The notes beneath the pieces were generated by a model, which was not told where the DNA came from, made no database searches, and worked only from the letters and a program-made list of their open reading frames with translations. A stretch of 32,750 bases of DNA from Pseudonocardia halophobica (GTDB taxonomy: Bacteria; Actinomycetota; Actinomycetes; Mycobacteriales; Pseudonocardiaceae): assembly GCF_027922425.1 (NCBI RefSeq), contig NZ_BSFQ01000062.1, positions 1 to 32,750 of the forward strand. Direction: 5' to 3'. The number at the start of each line of letters is the position of its first letter. The stretch's first letter is position 1. Shown here one piece after another: positions 7,431 to 14,606 of this stretch. A program made the position numbers and the translations under genes.

Positions 7431-8997
7431 CCCGGAAGAGCGTCCCGGGGTCGCGCGGCACCACCTCGACCGACCCGCCGAGGCGGCGGACGATCCGGGC
7501 GACCAGCGCCAGCCCGATCCCGCGCGGCCGGTCCGGCCGGGCCTCCTTGGTGGAGAACCCGTGCTCGAACACGTCGTCGGCGGCCTCGGGCGGGATGCCC
7601 GGCCCGGAGTCGGCGACCTCGAGCACGCCGTCGGCGAGGTGCACCTCCACCCACGGGTCGGGCGAGCCCTCCGCGGCGTCGAGGGCGTTGTCGACGAGGT
7701 TGCCGACGAGCGAGACGAGGTCGTCCGGGCCGAGGGGGACGGGGTCGTCGGTCTCGTCGTGCACGGTGAACGCGATCCCGCGCTCGCTCGCGGTCCACGC
7801 CTTGTCGGTGAGCAGCGCGGCCAGCACCGGGTCGTGCACGGTGTCGAGCACCGGCCCGCGCGCCCGGTCGACGGCCGCGGTGCCGGCCCGCAGCGCGTCG
7901 TCGGTGTCGCCGAGCTGCACGAGGGTGAGCACGGTCTGCATGCGGTTGGCGAACTCGTGGGCCTGCCCGGCGAGCGCCCGGGCCCGGTCCCGGGCGGCGT
8001 CGCGCTCGCGCAGCACCCCCGACAGCTCCGTGCGGTCCCGCAGCGTGACGACGCGGGTGCCGTCGCCGGCGCGCGGCCCGGCGGCGGTGCGGGAGAGCAG
8101 CAGGACGCGCTCGCCGGCCAGCGTGAGGGTGTCCCGGACGTCCTCGACGCCGCCGGTGGCCAGCCGGGTGACCGCCCGCAGCGCGGGGTCCACGCCCAGC
8201 TCGACCAGCCGTCGTCCCTCCACGGGTTCGTCCGGGGTGAAGCCGAGCAGCCGCCGCGCCTCGGCGTTGAGCACCACGACCCGGCCGTCCCGGTCGAGCA
8301 CCATCAGGCCCTCGCGCACGGCCCGCAGGACGGCGTCGTGGTGGGTGTAGGCCGCGGCGATCTCCTCGGGCTCCAGGCCGAGCGTCTGCCGCCGCACGCG
8401 CCGGGCCAGCAGCCAGGCGAGGAACGCCCCGAGCGCCACCGCCCCCGCGGCCACGGCGAGGATCCACGGCAGCTCGCGCGCCACCAGCGCGCTGATCCGG
8501 GTCTCCAGCACACCCACCGACACCAGCCCGACGACCTGGCCCCGGTCGGTCACCGGGACCACGGTCCGGACGGACGGCCCGAGGGTGCCGGGGTAGTCCT
8601 CGGTGTAGGCCCGGCCGGCGCGGGCCTCGGCGATCGAGCCGACGTACACCCCGCCGATCCGGTCCGGCTCGGCGTGGCTGTACCGCACGCCGTCGGGGGT
8701 CATGATCACGACGAAGGCGGTGCCGGTCGCGACCCGTACCCGCTCGGCCAGGGGCTGCAGGGTCCGGGAGACGCCCAACGGGTCGCCCCCGGCCGCGACC
8801 GCCGCCACCACGGCCGGGTCGCCGGCCACGGACTGCGCGGTCGCCAGGGTGAGCCGGGCCGCCGCGGCGGACTCGAGCTCGCGGGCCCCGAACACCCCCA
8901 ACGCCGCGACCCCGCCGACGGTCACCAGCACCGTCACGAGCTGCAGCAGGAGCAGCCGGCTGACGAGGCGGGAACCGCGGCGGGGTCGGGGGGACAC
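7336..8997 (-). CDS. Sensor histidine kinase, CitA/DcuS family
   Basis: 553 residues. Order of domains: helix 1 (about 13-36), an extracytoplasmic PAS-like/sCache sensor (about 40-172) with RYSHAEPDRIGG and PVTDRGQVVGLVSVGVLE, helix 2 (about 176-200), a cytoplasmic PAS domain (about 218-325), a Spo0B-type dimerisation box QAHEFANRMQTVLTLVQLG with phospho-acceptor His347, and a HATPase domain with GNLVDNALDAA (N box), DSGPGI and GIGLALV. This architecture is that of kinases sensing citrate, fumarate, malate or other carboxylates. GTG start, 13 nt after the dctA stop, so the two are almost certainly cotranscribed. Its own partner regulator is presumably the divergent OmpR-type gene. Tail overlaps the MATE gene. 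Confidence 0.92.
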   Translation of the reverse strand: MSPRPRRGSRLVSRLLLLQLVTVLVTVGGVAALGVFGARELESAAAARLTLATAQSVAGDPAVVAAVAAGGDPLGVSRTLQPLAERVRVATGTAFVVIMTPDGVRYSHAEPDRIGGVYVGSIAEARAGRAYTEDYPGTLGPSVRTVVPVTDRGQVVGLVSVGVLETRISALVARELPWILAVAAGAVALGAFLAWLLARRVRRQTLGLEPEEIAAAYTHHDAVLRAVREGLMVLDRDGRVVVLNAEARRLLGFTPDEPVEGRRLVELGVDPALRAVTRLATGGVEDVRDTLTLAGERVLLLSRTAAGPRAGDGTRVVTLRDRTELSGVLRERDAARDRARALAGQAHEFANRMQTVLTLVQLGDTDDALRAGTAAVDRARGPVLDTVHDPVLAALLTDKAWTASERGIAFTVHDETDDPVPLGPDDLVSLVGNLVDNALDAAEGSPDPWVEVHLADGVLEVADSGPGIPPEAADDVFEHGFSTKEARPDRPRGIGLALVARIVRRLGGSVEVVPRDPGTLFRVSLPAGPTPDPAPRPAPPSVPTASAGPPPRT

Positions 8998-9010
8998 GCC
9001 GGTGATTGTG

Positions 9011-10513
9011 CTACCGGACGGTCTCGTGGGTCTCGCTGCTCTCCTCGGTCCGTCCGGTGGGCGGCAGGGTCTTGCCGGTGCTGGTGACCCGGCCGGTGCG
9101 CTCGGTGGCGACCTCGTAGCCGCCGCCGGCGCCGACCGCCGCCAGCTCCTTCTCGGACTCGTCCTCCTCGGCCCCCGAGCCGTGCTCCAGCTCCATGGCC
9201 TCGTCGACCAGCGACGGGTCGTCGAGCACCGCCTTCAGCCGCTCGCGGTCGAGCTCCCCGTTCCAGCGGGCGATGACCAGGGTGGCCACGACGTTGCCGA
9301 TGCAGTTGGTCAGCGCCCGGCCCTCGCTCATCACCCGGTCGATGCCGATGATCAGCGCGATGCCGACGGCGATCGCCTCGGCCGAGAAGAACTCGCCGCC
9401 GAAGGCCTGCAGCGACGCGGCCAGGGTGACCAGGCCGGCGCCGGTGATGCCCGCGGCGCCCTTCGACGTCAGGACCATGAGCAGGGCGAGGCCGATCTGC
9501 AGGGCGATCGGCAGGGACTCGTTGCCCGCCTGGATGATGAACAGCGCACCCAGGGTCAGGTAGATGCAGGTGCCGTCGAGGTTGAACGAGTAGCCGGTCG
9601 GGATGACCAGGCCGACGGTCTGCTTCGACGCGCCCGCCGCCTCCAGCTTGGTGAGCAGCCGCGGCAGCACCGACTCCGACGACGAGGTGCCGACGATGAT
9701 CAGCAGCTCGTCCTTGATCAGCCGGATGACCTTGAGGATGTTGAACCCGGCCCACCAGGACACGAGCCCGAGCACCGCGACGACGAAGAACGCGCAGGTC
9801 CCCCAGAAGACGCCCATCAGCTTGACGAGGTTGGTCAGCGACGAGGCGCCGAACTGGGCGACGGTGTAGGCCATGCCGCCGAACGCGGCGACCGGCGCGG
9901 CCCACATGATCAGCTTGATGATGCCGAAGATGACCTTGGAGATCGTCTCGATCGAGCCGACGACCCGCTTGCGCAGCGGCGCGGCCAGCAGCGACACCGA
10001 GCAGGCGGTGAGGATCGCCAGCACCAGCACGCGCAGGACCTCGTTCTCGACGAACGGGCCGAGGAAGCTGGTCGGGAGCAGGTCGTTGAGGATGAAGCCG
10101 GTCAGCCCGGCGTCCTGGGAGCCCTGGTCGACCTGCTTGGCGGCCGACTCCAGCGCGGTCGCGGACGGCTGGCCGCTGAACCCGGAGCCCGGCGCGAAGA
10201 TGTTCGCCGCGAGCAGGCCGATCGTCAGCGCGACGACCGTCGCGACCAGGAAGTAGAAGAGCGCCTTGAGGGCGAGCCCGCCGGCGCGGGCGAGGTTGCC
10301 GATCGACGCGATGCCCACGACGACGGTGCAGAAGATCACCGGCGCCACGATCACCTTGATCATCTGGATGAAGCCGTCGGCGAGCCACTTGGCGCCCTTG
10401 GCGGCGTCGGGCGCCACGAGCCCGAACACCACACCGAGGACGATGCCGACGATGACCCAGAACCAGAGCTGGGTGAAGAAGCGCTTTCGAGGTGCGGCTT
10501 CGGTTGTTGTCAC
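9011..10513 (-). CDS. dctA: C4-dicarboxylate:cation symporter DctA (DAACS family)
   Basis: A 500-residue Na+/H+-coupled dicarboxylate or glutamate-type symporter. The serine-rich re-entrant loop SSSE (277-280) and the signature PTGYSFNLDG (305-314) are intact, as is the late DRVMSEGRALTN stretch of the last core helix. A hydrophilic acidic tail of about 60 residues follows the core. Starts further upstream are possible in frame, but the GTG chosen has a GAGGAGG Shine-Dalgarno 7 nt before it and yields the usual short N-terminus. Its neighbour kinase belongs to the carboxylate-sensing group, so succinate, fumarate, malate or a related acid is the likely substrate; that is inference. Confidence 0.93.
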   Translation of the reverse strand: MTTTEAAPRKRFFTQLWFWVIVGIVLGVVFGLVAPDAAKGAKWLADGFIQMIKVIVAPVIFCTVVVGIASIGNLARAGGLALKALFYFLVATVVALTIGLLAANIFAPGSGFSGQPSATALESAAKQVDQGSQDAGLTGFILNDLLPTSFLGPFVENEVLRVLVLAILTACSVSLLAAPLRKRVVGSIETISKVIFGIIKLIMWAAPVAAFGGMAYTVAQFGASSLTNLVKLMGVFWGTCAFFVVAVLGLVSWWAGFNILKVIRLIKDELLIIVGTSSSESVLPRLLTKLEAAGASKQTVGLVIPTGYSFNLDGTCIYLTLGALFIIQAGNESLPIALQIGLALLMVLTSKGAAGITGAGLVTLAASLQAFGGEFFSAEAIAVGIALIIGIDRVMSEGRALTNCIGNVVATLVIARWNGELDRERLKAVLDDPSLVDEAMELEHGSGAEEDESEKELAAVGAGGGYEVATERTGRVTSTGKTLPPTGRTEESSETHETVR

Positions 10514-10547
10514 GTGTCGTCCTCCTCGACGTCCGGTGCCGGGGAGC

Positions 10548-10577
10548 ACGCTAGGAACGTGACCGGCGCCATGTCAG
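10548..10577 (-). promoter_or_regulatory. Promoter of the dctA-kinase operon
   Basis: On the reverse strand CTGACA (-35, 10572-10577) and TAGCGT (-10, 10548-10553) are 18 bp apart, a close match to housekeeping sigma promoters. The predicted leader of about 28 nt contains the GAGGAGG ribosome-binding site. For the divergent regulator gene, CATAAT (10590-10595) on the forward strand may be the -10 box. Confidence 0.55.
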
Positions 10578-10637
10578 GGCGTAGGCGTCCATAATTGGGC
10601 CGGGCTTGAGGTTCCGCAGGATGGGAGCAACCGGACG

Positions 10638-11297
10638 GTGCGCGCACTTCTGGTCGAGGACGACGAGGTCCTCGGCGGTGCCATGGCGAAGGCGCTCGGC
10701 ACCGCGGGCTTCCGCGTGCGGCACGTGACCAGCGGGGCCGCGGCGCTCGCGGCGGTGCGCGAGTCCGAACCGGACGTCGTGCTCCTCGACATGGGACTGC
10801 CGGACCGGGACGGGATCGGCGTGTGCCGCGGCATCCGGGCGGTCTCGCGGGTGCCGATCCTCGCGGTGACCGGCCGCGGGGCCGTGGAGGCGCGGGTCAG
10901 CGGGCTGCGCAACGGGGCGGACGACTACATCGTCAAGCCGTTCCTCGTCGAGGAGCTGCTGGCCCGGATCGACGCCGTGCTGCGCCGCACGCGCGGGCTC
11001 GGGGTGGCGCCCGCCGTCGTCGCCGGGGACGTGGAGATCGACCTCGCCCGCCGCGCGGTCACCGTCGCCGGCGCCGAGGTCGGGTTGGCGCGCAAGGAGT
11101 TCGACCTGCTCGCGGCGCTCGCCCGCCGCGAGGGCGCCGTCGTCGCGCGGGACGAGCTGCTCGACGAGGTGTGGGGGACCACCGACTCCTCCGCGCGCCG
11201 CACCCTGGAGGCGCACGTGGCGCTGGTGCGGTCCAAGCTGGGCCGGCCGGAGGTGATCGTGACGGCACGCGGCGTGGGGTACCGGCTGGGCAAGTAA
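10638..11297 (+). CDS. Response regulator, OmpR/PhoB family
   Basis: 219 residues. The receiver domain (1-118) has the acidic pair in VEDDE, phospho-acceptor Asp51 in VVLLDMGLPDRDG, Thr78 in AVTG and Lys100 in YIVKPF. The C-terminal half is a winged helix of the Trans_reg_C type (KEFDLLAALARREGAVV ... DELLDEVWG ... VGYRLG). It is divergent from the dctA-kinase operon and is the only regulator nearby, so it is probably the partner of that kinase and controls dctA. This would be unusual, because CitA/DcuS kinases normally pair with CitB-type regulators. The GTG is preceded by GGGAG about 10 nt upstream. Its stop codon doubles as the start of the truB -10 box. Confidence 0.93.
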   Translation: MRALLVEDDEVLGGAMAKALGTAGFRVRHVTSGAAALAAVRESEPDVVLLDMGLPDRDGIGVCRGIRAVSRVPILAVTGRGAVEARVSGLRNGADDYIVKPFLVEELLARIDAVLRRTRGLGVAPAVVAGDVEIDLARRAVTVAGAEVGLARKEFDLLAALARREGAVVARDELLDEVWGTTDSSARRTLEAHVALVRSKLGRPEVIVTARGVGYRLGK

Positions 11298-11300
11298 CCT
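11295..11300 (+). promoter_or_regulatory. -10 box of a probable leaderless truB mRNA
   Basis: TAACCT fits TANNNT and lies 8 nt before the truB GTG, with no Shine-Dalgarno between. Its TAA is the stop codon of the preceding response-regulator gene. No -35 is obvious. Confidence 0.5.
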
Positions 11301-11308
11301 CACCCGCC

Positions 11309-12199
11309 GTGCCCGCACGTTCCGGCCCCGCCCCCGACCCCGGTCTCGTGATCGTCGACAAGCCCGGCGGTCTCACCTCGCACGACGTGGTCGCGCGGCT
11401 GCGACGCATCCTGCGCACCCGCAAGGTCGGGCACGCCGGCACCCTCGACCCGATGGCCACCGGCGTGCTGGTGTGCGGGGTCGAGCGGGGCACCAAGCTG
11501 CTCGGGCACCTCGCGCTCGACACCAAGGCCTACACCGCGACGATCCGGCTCGGCGCCGCCACGACCACGGACGACGCCGAGGGCGAGATCGTGTCGACGG
11601 CCGATGCCTCGGGGGTCGGGGACGGGGCGATCGCCTCGGCCATGGCGGCGCTGACCGGCGAGATCCTGCAGGTCCCGTCCTCGGTCAGCGCGATCAAGAT
11701 CGACGGGAAGCGGGCCTACGCACGGGTGCGGGCGGGGGAGACCGTGGAGATCCCGGCGCGACCGGTGACGGTCTCGGAGTTCGAGCTGCTCGAGCGCCGC
11801 GGCGCGGACCTCGACGTGGTCGTGTCGTGCTCGTCCGGGACCTATGTGCGGGCGCTGGCCCGGGACCTGGGCGCGGCGCTGGGCGTGGGCGGGCACCTGA
11901 CGGCGTTGCGGCGCACCCGGGTCGGGCCGTTCGACCTCGGGCACGCGCGCACGCTGGAGGAGCTGGAGGCCGCGCCCGGGCTGTCGCTCGACCTCGACGC
12001 GGCCGTGGCGACCGCCTTCCCCCGCCTGGACGTCGACGCCGGCGGCGCCACGGACGTCTCGCACGGCAAGCGGCTGCCCGCGGCGGGTCTGACCGGCACC
12101 TACGGCGTGTTCGCGCCCGACGGCCGCGTGCTCGCCCTCATGGCCGACTCCGGGGGCGCGGCGAAGCCGGTCGTGGTGCTCGCCCCGGCGGGCTCGTGA
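11309..12199 (+). CDS. truB: tRNA pseudouridine(55) synthase
   Basis: TruB isomerises U55 to pseudouridine in the T-loop of nearly all tRNAs. The 296-residue product has the substrate-proximal VDKPGGLTSHDVV, the catalytic motif GHAGTLDPMATG with Asp47, KAYTATIRLG, and SSGTYVRALARDLG with the conserved Tyr and Arg. A C-terminal PUA-like region follows. The GTG gives the proper short N-terminus before VDKP; earlier in-frame codons would lie inside the response-regulator gene. Placement before ribF and rpsO is the usual bacterial order around rbfA-truB-rpsO-pnp, here interrupted by the dctA module. Confidence 0.96.
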   Translation: MPARSGPAPDPGLVIVDKPGGLTSHDVVARLRRILRTRKVGHAGTLDPMATGVLVCGVERGTKLLGHLALDTKAYTATIRLGAATTTDDAEGEIVSTADASGVGDGAIASAMAALTGEILQVPSSVSAIKIDGKRAYARVRAGETVEIPARPVTVSEFELLERRGADLDVVVSCSSGTYVRALARDLGAALGVGGHLTALRRTRVGPFDLGHARTLEELEAAPGLSLDLDAAVATAFPRLDVDAGGATDVSHGKRLPAAGLTGTYGVFAPDGRVLALMADSGGAAKPVVVLAPAGS

Positions 12200-12213
12200 G
12201 CAGGCGGGTTCCG

Positions 12214-12219
12214 TAGGGT
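12214..12219 (+). promoter_or_regulatory. -10 box of a probable leaderless ribF mRNA
   Basis: TAGGGT fits TANNNT and is followed by exactly 7 nt and the GTG at 12227. No Shine-Dalgarno is present. This argues for 12227 as start rather than the in-frame GTG at 12218, which lies inside the box. Confidence 0.6.
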
Positions 12220-12226
12220 GGCGATC

Positions 12227-13153
12227 GTGGAGCGGTGGCGTGGACTCGAGGCCGTGCCGTCGGGGTGGGGCCGCAGTGTCGTGACCATCGGGGTCTTCGA
12301 CGGCGTGCACCGCGGGCACCGGCAGCTGATCGAGCGGGCGGTCGCCCGGGGCCGGGAACGCGGTCTGCGCAGCGTCGTCGTCACCTTCGACCCGCATCCC
12401 GCGGAACTGGTCCGCCCCGGCTCGCACCCCGCCGCGCTGACCACCCTCGAGCGGCGCGCCGACCTCGTCGAGGAGGCGGGGGCGGACGCGTTCTGCGTCA
12501 TCCCCTTCACCGCCGAGCTCGCGCACATGAAGCCCGCCGAGTTCGCGCACGAGGTGCTGGTCGACACGCTGCACGCCGCCGTCGTGGTCGTGGGCACCAA
12601 CTTCACCTTCGGCTACAAGGCGGCCGGCGACATCGGCACCCTGCACGAGCTGGGCACCCGGTTCGGCTTCCAGGTCGAGGCGCTGGACCTGATCACGGAC
12701 GACGGCGTCACGTTCTCCTCCACCTACATCCGCTCGTGCATCGACGCGGGCGACATGGAGGCCGCCGCCGCCGCGCTCGGCCGCCTCCACCGGGTCGACG
12801 GCGTGGTGGTGCACGGCGACAAGCGCGGCCGCGAGCTGGGCTTTCCCACCGCCAACGTCGCCTGCGCGGTGCACACCGCCCTGCCCGCCGACGGCGTCTA
12901 CGCGGGCTGGTTCCTGCTGGGCGAGCGGCGGCTGCCCGCGGCGGTGTCGGTCGGCTCCAACCCGACCTTCTCCGGCAAGGTCCGCACGGTCGAGGCGTAC
13001 GTCCTCGACGTCGACGAGGACTTCTACGGTTACGAGGTCGGCATCGAGTTCGCCCACCGCCTCCGCGGCCAGGAGCGGTTCGACGGCATCGACCCGCTCG
13101 TCGAGCAGATGAACGCCGACGTCGAGCGGACGCGGGAGCTGCTGGGGGTCTGA
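12227..13153 (+). CDS. ribF: Bifunctional riboflavin kinase / FAD synthetase
   Basis: RibF phosphorylates riboflavin to FMN and adenylylates FMN to FAD. In the 308-residue product the N-terminal adenylyltransferase has TIGVFDGVHRGHRQLI (about 20-35), with the nucleotidyltransferase His pair, and VVVGTNFTFGYKAAGD. The C-terminal kinase domain starts near residue 185 with DKRGRELGFPTANVA and has the GVYAGWF and SVGSNPTF strands. The start MERWRGLEAVPSGWGR resembles the M. tuberculosis RibF opening, and the leaderless spacing supports it. It begins 27 nt after truB. Confidence 0.95.
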   Translation: MERWRGLEAVPSGWGRSVVTIGVFDGVHRGHRQLIERAVARGRERGLRSVVVTFDPHPAELVRPGSHPAALTTLERRADLVEEAGADAFCVIPFTAELAHMKPAEFAHEVLVDTLHAAVVVVGTNFTFGYKAAGDIGTLHELGTRFGFQVEALDLITDDGVTFSSTYIRSCIDAGDMEAAAAALGRLHRVDGVVVHGDKRGRELGFPTANVACAVHTALPADGVYAGWFLLGERRLPAAVSVGSNPTFSGKVRTVEAYVLDVDEDFYGYEVGIEFAHRLRGQERFDGIDPLVEQMNADVERTRELLGV

Positions 13154-13266
13154 GTGCCCTCGGGCTCGCGGGGGTGGCAGTCCGGCGGGCCCTGTCTCGG
13201 GTGGGGCCTGCGCGGTTCCCGGTGCCGAGTTCTCGCGTTCCGCCCCGGGAAGGGGTGTCCACCTGC

Positions 13267-13272
13267 CAGCAT
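13267..13272 (+). promoter_or_regulatory. Possible -10 box of the HTH gene
   Basis: CAGCAT, a one-base variant of TANNNT, lies 6 nt before the GTG at 13279 and there is no Shine-Dalgarno. It follows the same layout as the better-supported leaderless starts in this window, and is weaker. Confidence 0.35.
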
Positions 13273-13278
13273 CCGGGC

Positions 13279-13884
13279 GTGGAGATCGACAGGCTCGCCG
13301 AGAACCGGGAGCGACAGCGGGCGCTGTACGGGACCCCGCTCGCCGAGCGGGTGCACCGGATGCTGCGGGTCCTCGGGATCACGCAGGGCACGCTGGCCGC
13401 GACGCTCGGGATGAGCCCGGCGATGCTGTCACAGCTGGTCAGCGCCAAGCGCGTGAAGATCGGCGATCCGGCCGTCCTCGCCCGCCTGCTCCTGCTCGAC
13501 GGGCGGTGCGCGGCCGGGCCCGTCGCGCCGGAGGACGTCTCCGCCCTGCTCGACGAGGTGCGCACCGCCTCCCCGGAGTGGGCGGCGCTGCTCGCCCGGC
13601 CGGTCGAGGCGAGCCACGGCACGTCCGCCGCACCCGTCGGCCCGCTGTCGCGACGGCACCCGTCGACGAGCCGCGGCCCGATCCCGGCCGTCCACCCCGG
13701 CGCCGGGCCGCGGTCCGGCCGACCGGTCCTGCACCCCGACCCTCGCCGCGATCCCGCCCTGCTCGCGGTCGAGGCGCTGCGCCGGGTCGCCGGGCCGGCG
13801 CAGCTGGTCGCCGCGGCGTCGACCCTCGCCGCGACGTTCCCCGAGCTCGCCGCCCTCCTCCGCCGCGCCGCCGCCACCCGGTGA
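13279..13884 (+). CDS. Small helix-turn-helix DNA-binding protein
   Basis: 201 residues. Residues about 20-60 form an XRE/Cro-like helix-turn-helix: LGITQGTLAATLGMSPAMLSQLVSAKRVKIG, a λ-repressor-like pattern with the conserved Gln and Ser-x-x-Ser-Gln recognition helix. The middle is a low-complexity Arg/Pro/Ser linker and the end is an Ala/Leu helix that could dimerise. No ligand domain is visible. It sits alone between ribF and rpsO, an extra gene compared with the compact mycobacterial order. The start is chosen because the -10-like box precedes it and the frame upstream runs as an antisense shadow through ribF. Targets are unknown. Confidence 0.7.
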   Translation: MEIDRLAENRERQRALYGTPLAERVHRMLRVLGITQGTLAATLGMSPAMLSQLVSAKRVKIGDPAVLARLLLLDGRCAAGPVAPEDVSALLDEVRTASPEWAALLARPVEASHGTSAAPVGPLSRRHPSTSRGPIPAVHPGAGPRSGRPVLHPDPRRDPALLAVEALRRVAGPAQLVAAASTLAATFPELAALLRRAAATR

Positions 13885-13990
13885 GCGAGCATTCCCCCCG
13901 ATGACCACAGCAGACACGCACGGCACACCCGTCACCCACCCTGACCGGCGACGATCGGCGGGTACCCGGAGGTGGGGAGGGCCGCGCTGG

Positions 13991-14118
13991 TAGCCTCTTC
14001 CCCGGGTCCGGCTGCAGTCCGTGGCGGCCGCGACCAGCTTCCCGCCCCGACGCGGTCGCCCACCACGGCGAGCGCGTGGCCCGGGCGCGGGCCCCACGGA
14101 CGTCACCACACGAAGGAG
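13991..14118 (+). promoter_or_regulatory. rpsO promoter and structured leader
   Basis: TAGCCT (13991-13996) fits the -10 consensus and would give a leader of about 126 nt. Near its end a hairpin pairs 14075-14083 with 14088-14098 (9 bp, CC bulge, loop GGCG), just before the Shine-Dalgarno AAGGAG (14113-14118). S15 represses its own mRNA through leader structures in several bacteria, so an autoregulatory role is possible; I cannot match it to a known S15-leader class. Confidence 0.35.
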
Positions 14119-14128
14119 CACCACCGCA

Positions 14129-14398
14129 GTGGCACTCACCGCCGCAGACAAGAAGACCATCCTCGACGAGTACGGCGTCCACGAGGGCGACACCGGCTCG
14201 CCGGAGGCGCAGGTCGCGCTGCTCACCAAGCGCATCAGCGACCTGACCGAGCACCTCAAGCAGCACAAGCACGACCACCACTCCCGCCGCGGCCTGCTCC
14301 TCATGGTCGGCCGCCGCCGCCGCCTGCTGAAGTACCTGGCGTCGGTCGACGTGCAGCGCTACCGCTCGCTCATCGAGCGCCTGGGCCTGCGCCGCTGA
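14129..14398 (+). CDS. rpsO: 30S ribosomal protein S15
   Basis: S15 binds the 16S rRNA central domain and is a primary assembly protein. The 89-residue length is exactly typical. Recognisable parts are the N-terminal helix, GDTGSPEAQVALLTKRI, LKQHKHDHHSRRGLL with the rRNA-contacting His/Arg residues, and the closing RYRSLIERLGLRR. The GTG start has AAGGAG 10 nt upstream. It is followed by a strong hairpin and pnp, the standard rpsO-pnp pair. Confidence 0.98.
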   Translation: MALTAADKKTILDEYGVHEGDTGSPEAQVALLTKRISDLTEHLKQHKHDHHSRRGLLLMVGRRRRLLKYLASVDVQRYRSLIERLGLRR

Positions 14399-14409
14399 CC
14401 CGGTCCGGG

Positions 14410-14435
14410 GCCGGGGCGGCGTGAGCCGCCCCGGC
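14410..14435 (+). terminator. rpsO-pnp intergenic hairpin (terminator or RNase III site)
   Basis: Arms 14411-14420 and 14425-14434 pair perfectly over 10 bp (11 with the flanking G-C) around a GTGA loop, which is a GNRA-type tetraloop. No T-tract follows. In Streptomyces the rpsO-pnp spacer hairpin is an RNase III processing site and partial terminator; the same role is likely here. Confidence 0.65.
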
Positions 14436-14490
14436 TGCCCGGCGCACAACTGAAGAACGACCCACTTCCGTCACCGCGCCCCATGATCCG

Positions 14491-14548
14491 CCGGTCCTCG
14501 GTAGTGGTCCCCGGAGAGAAGACTCCGGGGGCTTCGATCGAAGACCGG
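14491..14548 (+). promoter_or_regulatory. Structured pnp leader
   Basis: An inner hairpin pairs CCCCGGAG (14509-14516) with CTCCGGGG (14523-14530) around AGAAGA, extendable by three further pairs including wobbles. An outer helix CCGGTC (14491-14496) / GACCGG (14543-14548) encloses it, together with the palindrome CTTCGATCGAAG (14532-14543). Such a leader fits post-transcriptional autocontrol of PNPase, known in other bacteria; here it is inferred from folding alone. Confidence 0.45.
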
Positions 14549-14606
14549 CTCCGCGGAGGATCCGGCGAGGTGGCACAGGCTCTTCACGAAGGAGAGACAC
14601 CACTTC

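Noticed and set aside
12218..12226. Start of ribF at GTG 12218
   Set aside because: This codon lies within the TAGGGT -10 box; the next GTG has exact leaderless spacing and matches the expected protein N-terminus.
13901..13993. 30-codon open frame upstream of rpsO (MTTADTHGTPV...)
   Set aside because: It has no Shine-Dalgarno, uses codons rare in this genome (ACA, GCA, CGA), and its stop coincides with the rpsO -10 box; probably chance.
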